This document shows, one piece after another, positions 62,997-64,000 of a DNA stretch of 64,000 nt. A program made the translations under genes and the position numbers. The stretch lies in the NCBI GenBank assembly GCA_937892955.1, contig CALBKH010000085.1, positions 1 through 64,000 of the forward strand, in the 5' to 3' direction. The notes under the pieces are model-generated. The model saw nothing but the letters and a program-made list of their open reading frames with translations. It had not been told where the DNA came from and searched no databases. The first letter of the stretch is position 1. The number at the start of each line of letters is the position of its first letter. The stretch comes from an uncultured Alphaproteobacteria bacterium. GTDB taxonomy: Bacteria > Pseudomonadota > Alphaproteobacteria > Rhizobiales > Ancalomicrobiaceae.

Positions 62997-63893
62997 ATGA
63001 CGTCCGCTACTCCCAGTGACGAGTTCCTTCTGCGCTCCGATCCACAGGATCCGTTGCTTTCGAAGGAGGTCGAGGGCATCGACCACAACGGCGCGCCGGT
63101 CACGACACGCGTCGTCACGGAGAAGCCGCTGACGCTGTTCCTGAACCGCCAGGAGATCGTCACCATGATGACGATCGGCGACCATCCGGACCTTCTCGCC
63201 GTCGGCTACCTGCTCAACCAGAACATGCTGCGTCCCGAGGACGAGATCACCGCGATCGACTACGAGGCGTCGCTCGACATCGTCGTTGTCCGGACCAAGC
63301 GCGAGACCAACTACGAGGCCAAGCTGCAGAAGAAGGTCCGGACCTCGGGCTGCGCTCAGGGGACGGTCTTCGGCGACGTCATGGAGAGTTTCGACGGGAC
63401 GCGGCTGCCCGACGGCGCCAAGCTCAAGACCTCGTGGCTCTATGCGCTGACCCGCAAGATCAACATGGCGCCGAGCCTCTATCTCGAGGCCGGGGCGATC
63501 CATGGCTGCGTCCTGTGCGAGAAGGACAAGCCGCTCGTCTACATGGAGGACGTCGGACGCCACAACGCGGTCGACAAGATCGCCGGGTGGATGTTCCTCA
63601 ACCGCGTGCCGGCCGGCGACAAGATCTTCTACACCACCGGCCGCCTCACCTCGGAGATGGTGATCAAGACGGTGATGATCGGCATCCCGATCCTCGTCTC
63701 GCGCTCCGGCTTCACCGCCTGGGGCGTCGAACTCGCGCGCAAGTCCGGGCTGACGCTGATCGGTCGCGCCCGCGGCAAGCGCTTCGTCGCCCTGTCCGGA
63801 ACCGAGCGGATCGAATTCGACGAAGACCCCGAAGCGGCGCCCGAGGAGGCGGCGCACCATCGCCGCAAGGGCGCGCGCGAGGACGCGGAATGA
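62997..63893 (+). CDS. fdhD: Formate dehydrogenase accessory sulfurtransferase FdhD
   Basis: A 298-residue protein that transfers sulfur from the desulfurase to the molybdenum cofactor of formate dehydrogenase. Family marks are EKPLTLFLNRQEIVTMMTIGDHPDLLAVGYL near the N-terminus, ALTRKINMAPSLYLEAGAIHGCVLC, EDVGRHNAVDKI and GRLTSEMVIK. The sulfur-carrying loop reads SGCAQGTVFGD, so the second cysteine of the CxxC found in E. coli FdhD (C121/C124) is absent, as in a known variant subgroup. The start at 62997 lacks a clear ribosome site. Its stop overlaps mobA by 4 bases. Confidence 0.93.
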   Translation: MTSATPSDEFLLRSDPQDPLLSKEVEGIDHNGAPVTTRVVTEKPLTLFLNRQEIVTMMTIGDHPDLLAVGYLLNQNMLRPEDEITAIDYEASLDIVVVRTKRETNYEAKLQKKVRTSGCAQGTVFGDVMESFDGTRLPDGAKLKTSWLYALTRKINMAPSLYLEAGAIHGCVLCEKDKPLVYMEDVGRHNAVDKIAGWMFLNRVPAGDKIFYTTGRLTSEMVIKTVMIGIPILVSRSGFTAWGVELARKSGLTLIGRARGKRFVALSGTERIEFDEDPEAAPEEAAHHRRKGAREDAE

Positions 63894-64000
63894 CCGATAC
63901 CAAGGGGTTCGGCGGTCTGGTGCTGGCCGGCGGCCTGTCGCGCCGCATGGGCGGCGGCGACAAGTCGATGCGCTCCCTCGGCGGCATCCCGATGATCGCC
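63890..64000 (+). CDS. mobA: Molybdenum cofactor guanylyltransferase (partial, runs off the window)
   Basis: Only the first 37 codons are visible. They contain the nucleotidyltransferase signature GLVLAGGLSRRMGGGDKSM, diagnostic of MobA, which attaches GMP to molybdopterin to give the bis-MGD cofactor of formate dehydrogenase. Coupling to fdhD (ATGA overlap) supports the call. The gene continues beyond 64000. Confidence 0.88.
   Translation, partial: MTDTKGFGGLVLAGGLSRRMGGGDKSMRSLGGIPMIA

Overview
The window is high-G+C bacterial chromosome. The gene neighbourhoods (ubiE-ubiB, mutM, rpsT, dnaA, dapB, gpmA) and the protein style point to an alphaproteobacterium, most likely of the order Hyphomicrobiales (Rhizobiales). 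Species-level identity cannot be read from the sequence alone. No rRNA, CRISPR array or intact insertion sequence is visible. One tRNA is present: tRNA-Ser(GGA).

Positions 1-13.6 kb are core chromosome. On the minus strand lie a DUF4202 protein, ubiB and ubiE (late ubiquinone synthesis). On the plus strand lie mutM, an enoyl-CoA hydratase, rpsT, a rhodanese-domain protein, dnaA, dapB and gpmA. An Ada-like AraC/alkyltransferase gene (minus strand) with a coupled 84-residue ORF, then nth and tRNA-Ser, complete the block. REP-like palindromic repeats sit between ubiE and mutM and recur at 20.8 kb.

From 13.9 kb the content becomes accessory. A decayed C-terminal piece of a large serine recombinase lies next to tRNA-Ser. 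After it comes a run of transport and catabolic modules, each with its own regulator. (a) 14.9-25.7 kb: a class II aldolase, an Opp/Dpp-type ABC importer, a deacetylase-like amidohydrolase and an M20 hydrolase form one minus-strand operon divergent from a FadR-type GntR regulator; an amidase divergent from a LysR regulator follows. (b) 25.8-46.6 kb: a PhnF/HutC-type regulator heads about 19 kb holding three related Opp/Dpp-type substrate-binding proteins, three permease pairs, one fused and two separate ATPases, a metallophosphoesterase, a glycerophosphodiesterase-family enzyme, an alkaline-phosphatase-superfamily phosphodiesterase and a TIM-barrel isomerase. Peptide-type importers combined with phosphodiester-cleaving enzymes resemble the logic of the agrocinopine (acc) loci, so I infer a phosphodiester scavenging system. 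It is the best candidate here for something undescribed.

(c) 47.3-56.3 kb, after a stretch of IS relics: a compact minus-strand operon couples an Fbp-type ABC importer to a type III CoA-transferase, a fused enoyl-CoA hydratase/3-hydroxyacyl-CoA dehydrogenase and a thiolase, divergent from a MarR regulator. This reads as import, CoA activation and beta-oxidation of an unknown carboxylic acid. (d) 56.5-62.8 kb: dgoK-dgoA and a Mal/Ugp-type sugar ABC importer, probably for galactonate-related sugars or sugar acids. The window closes with fdhD and the first part of mobA (molybdenum cofactor and formate dehydrogenase maturation).
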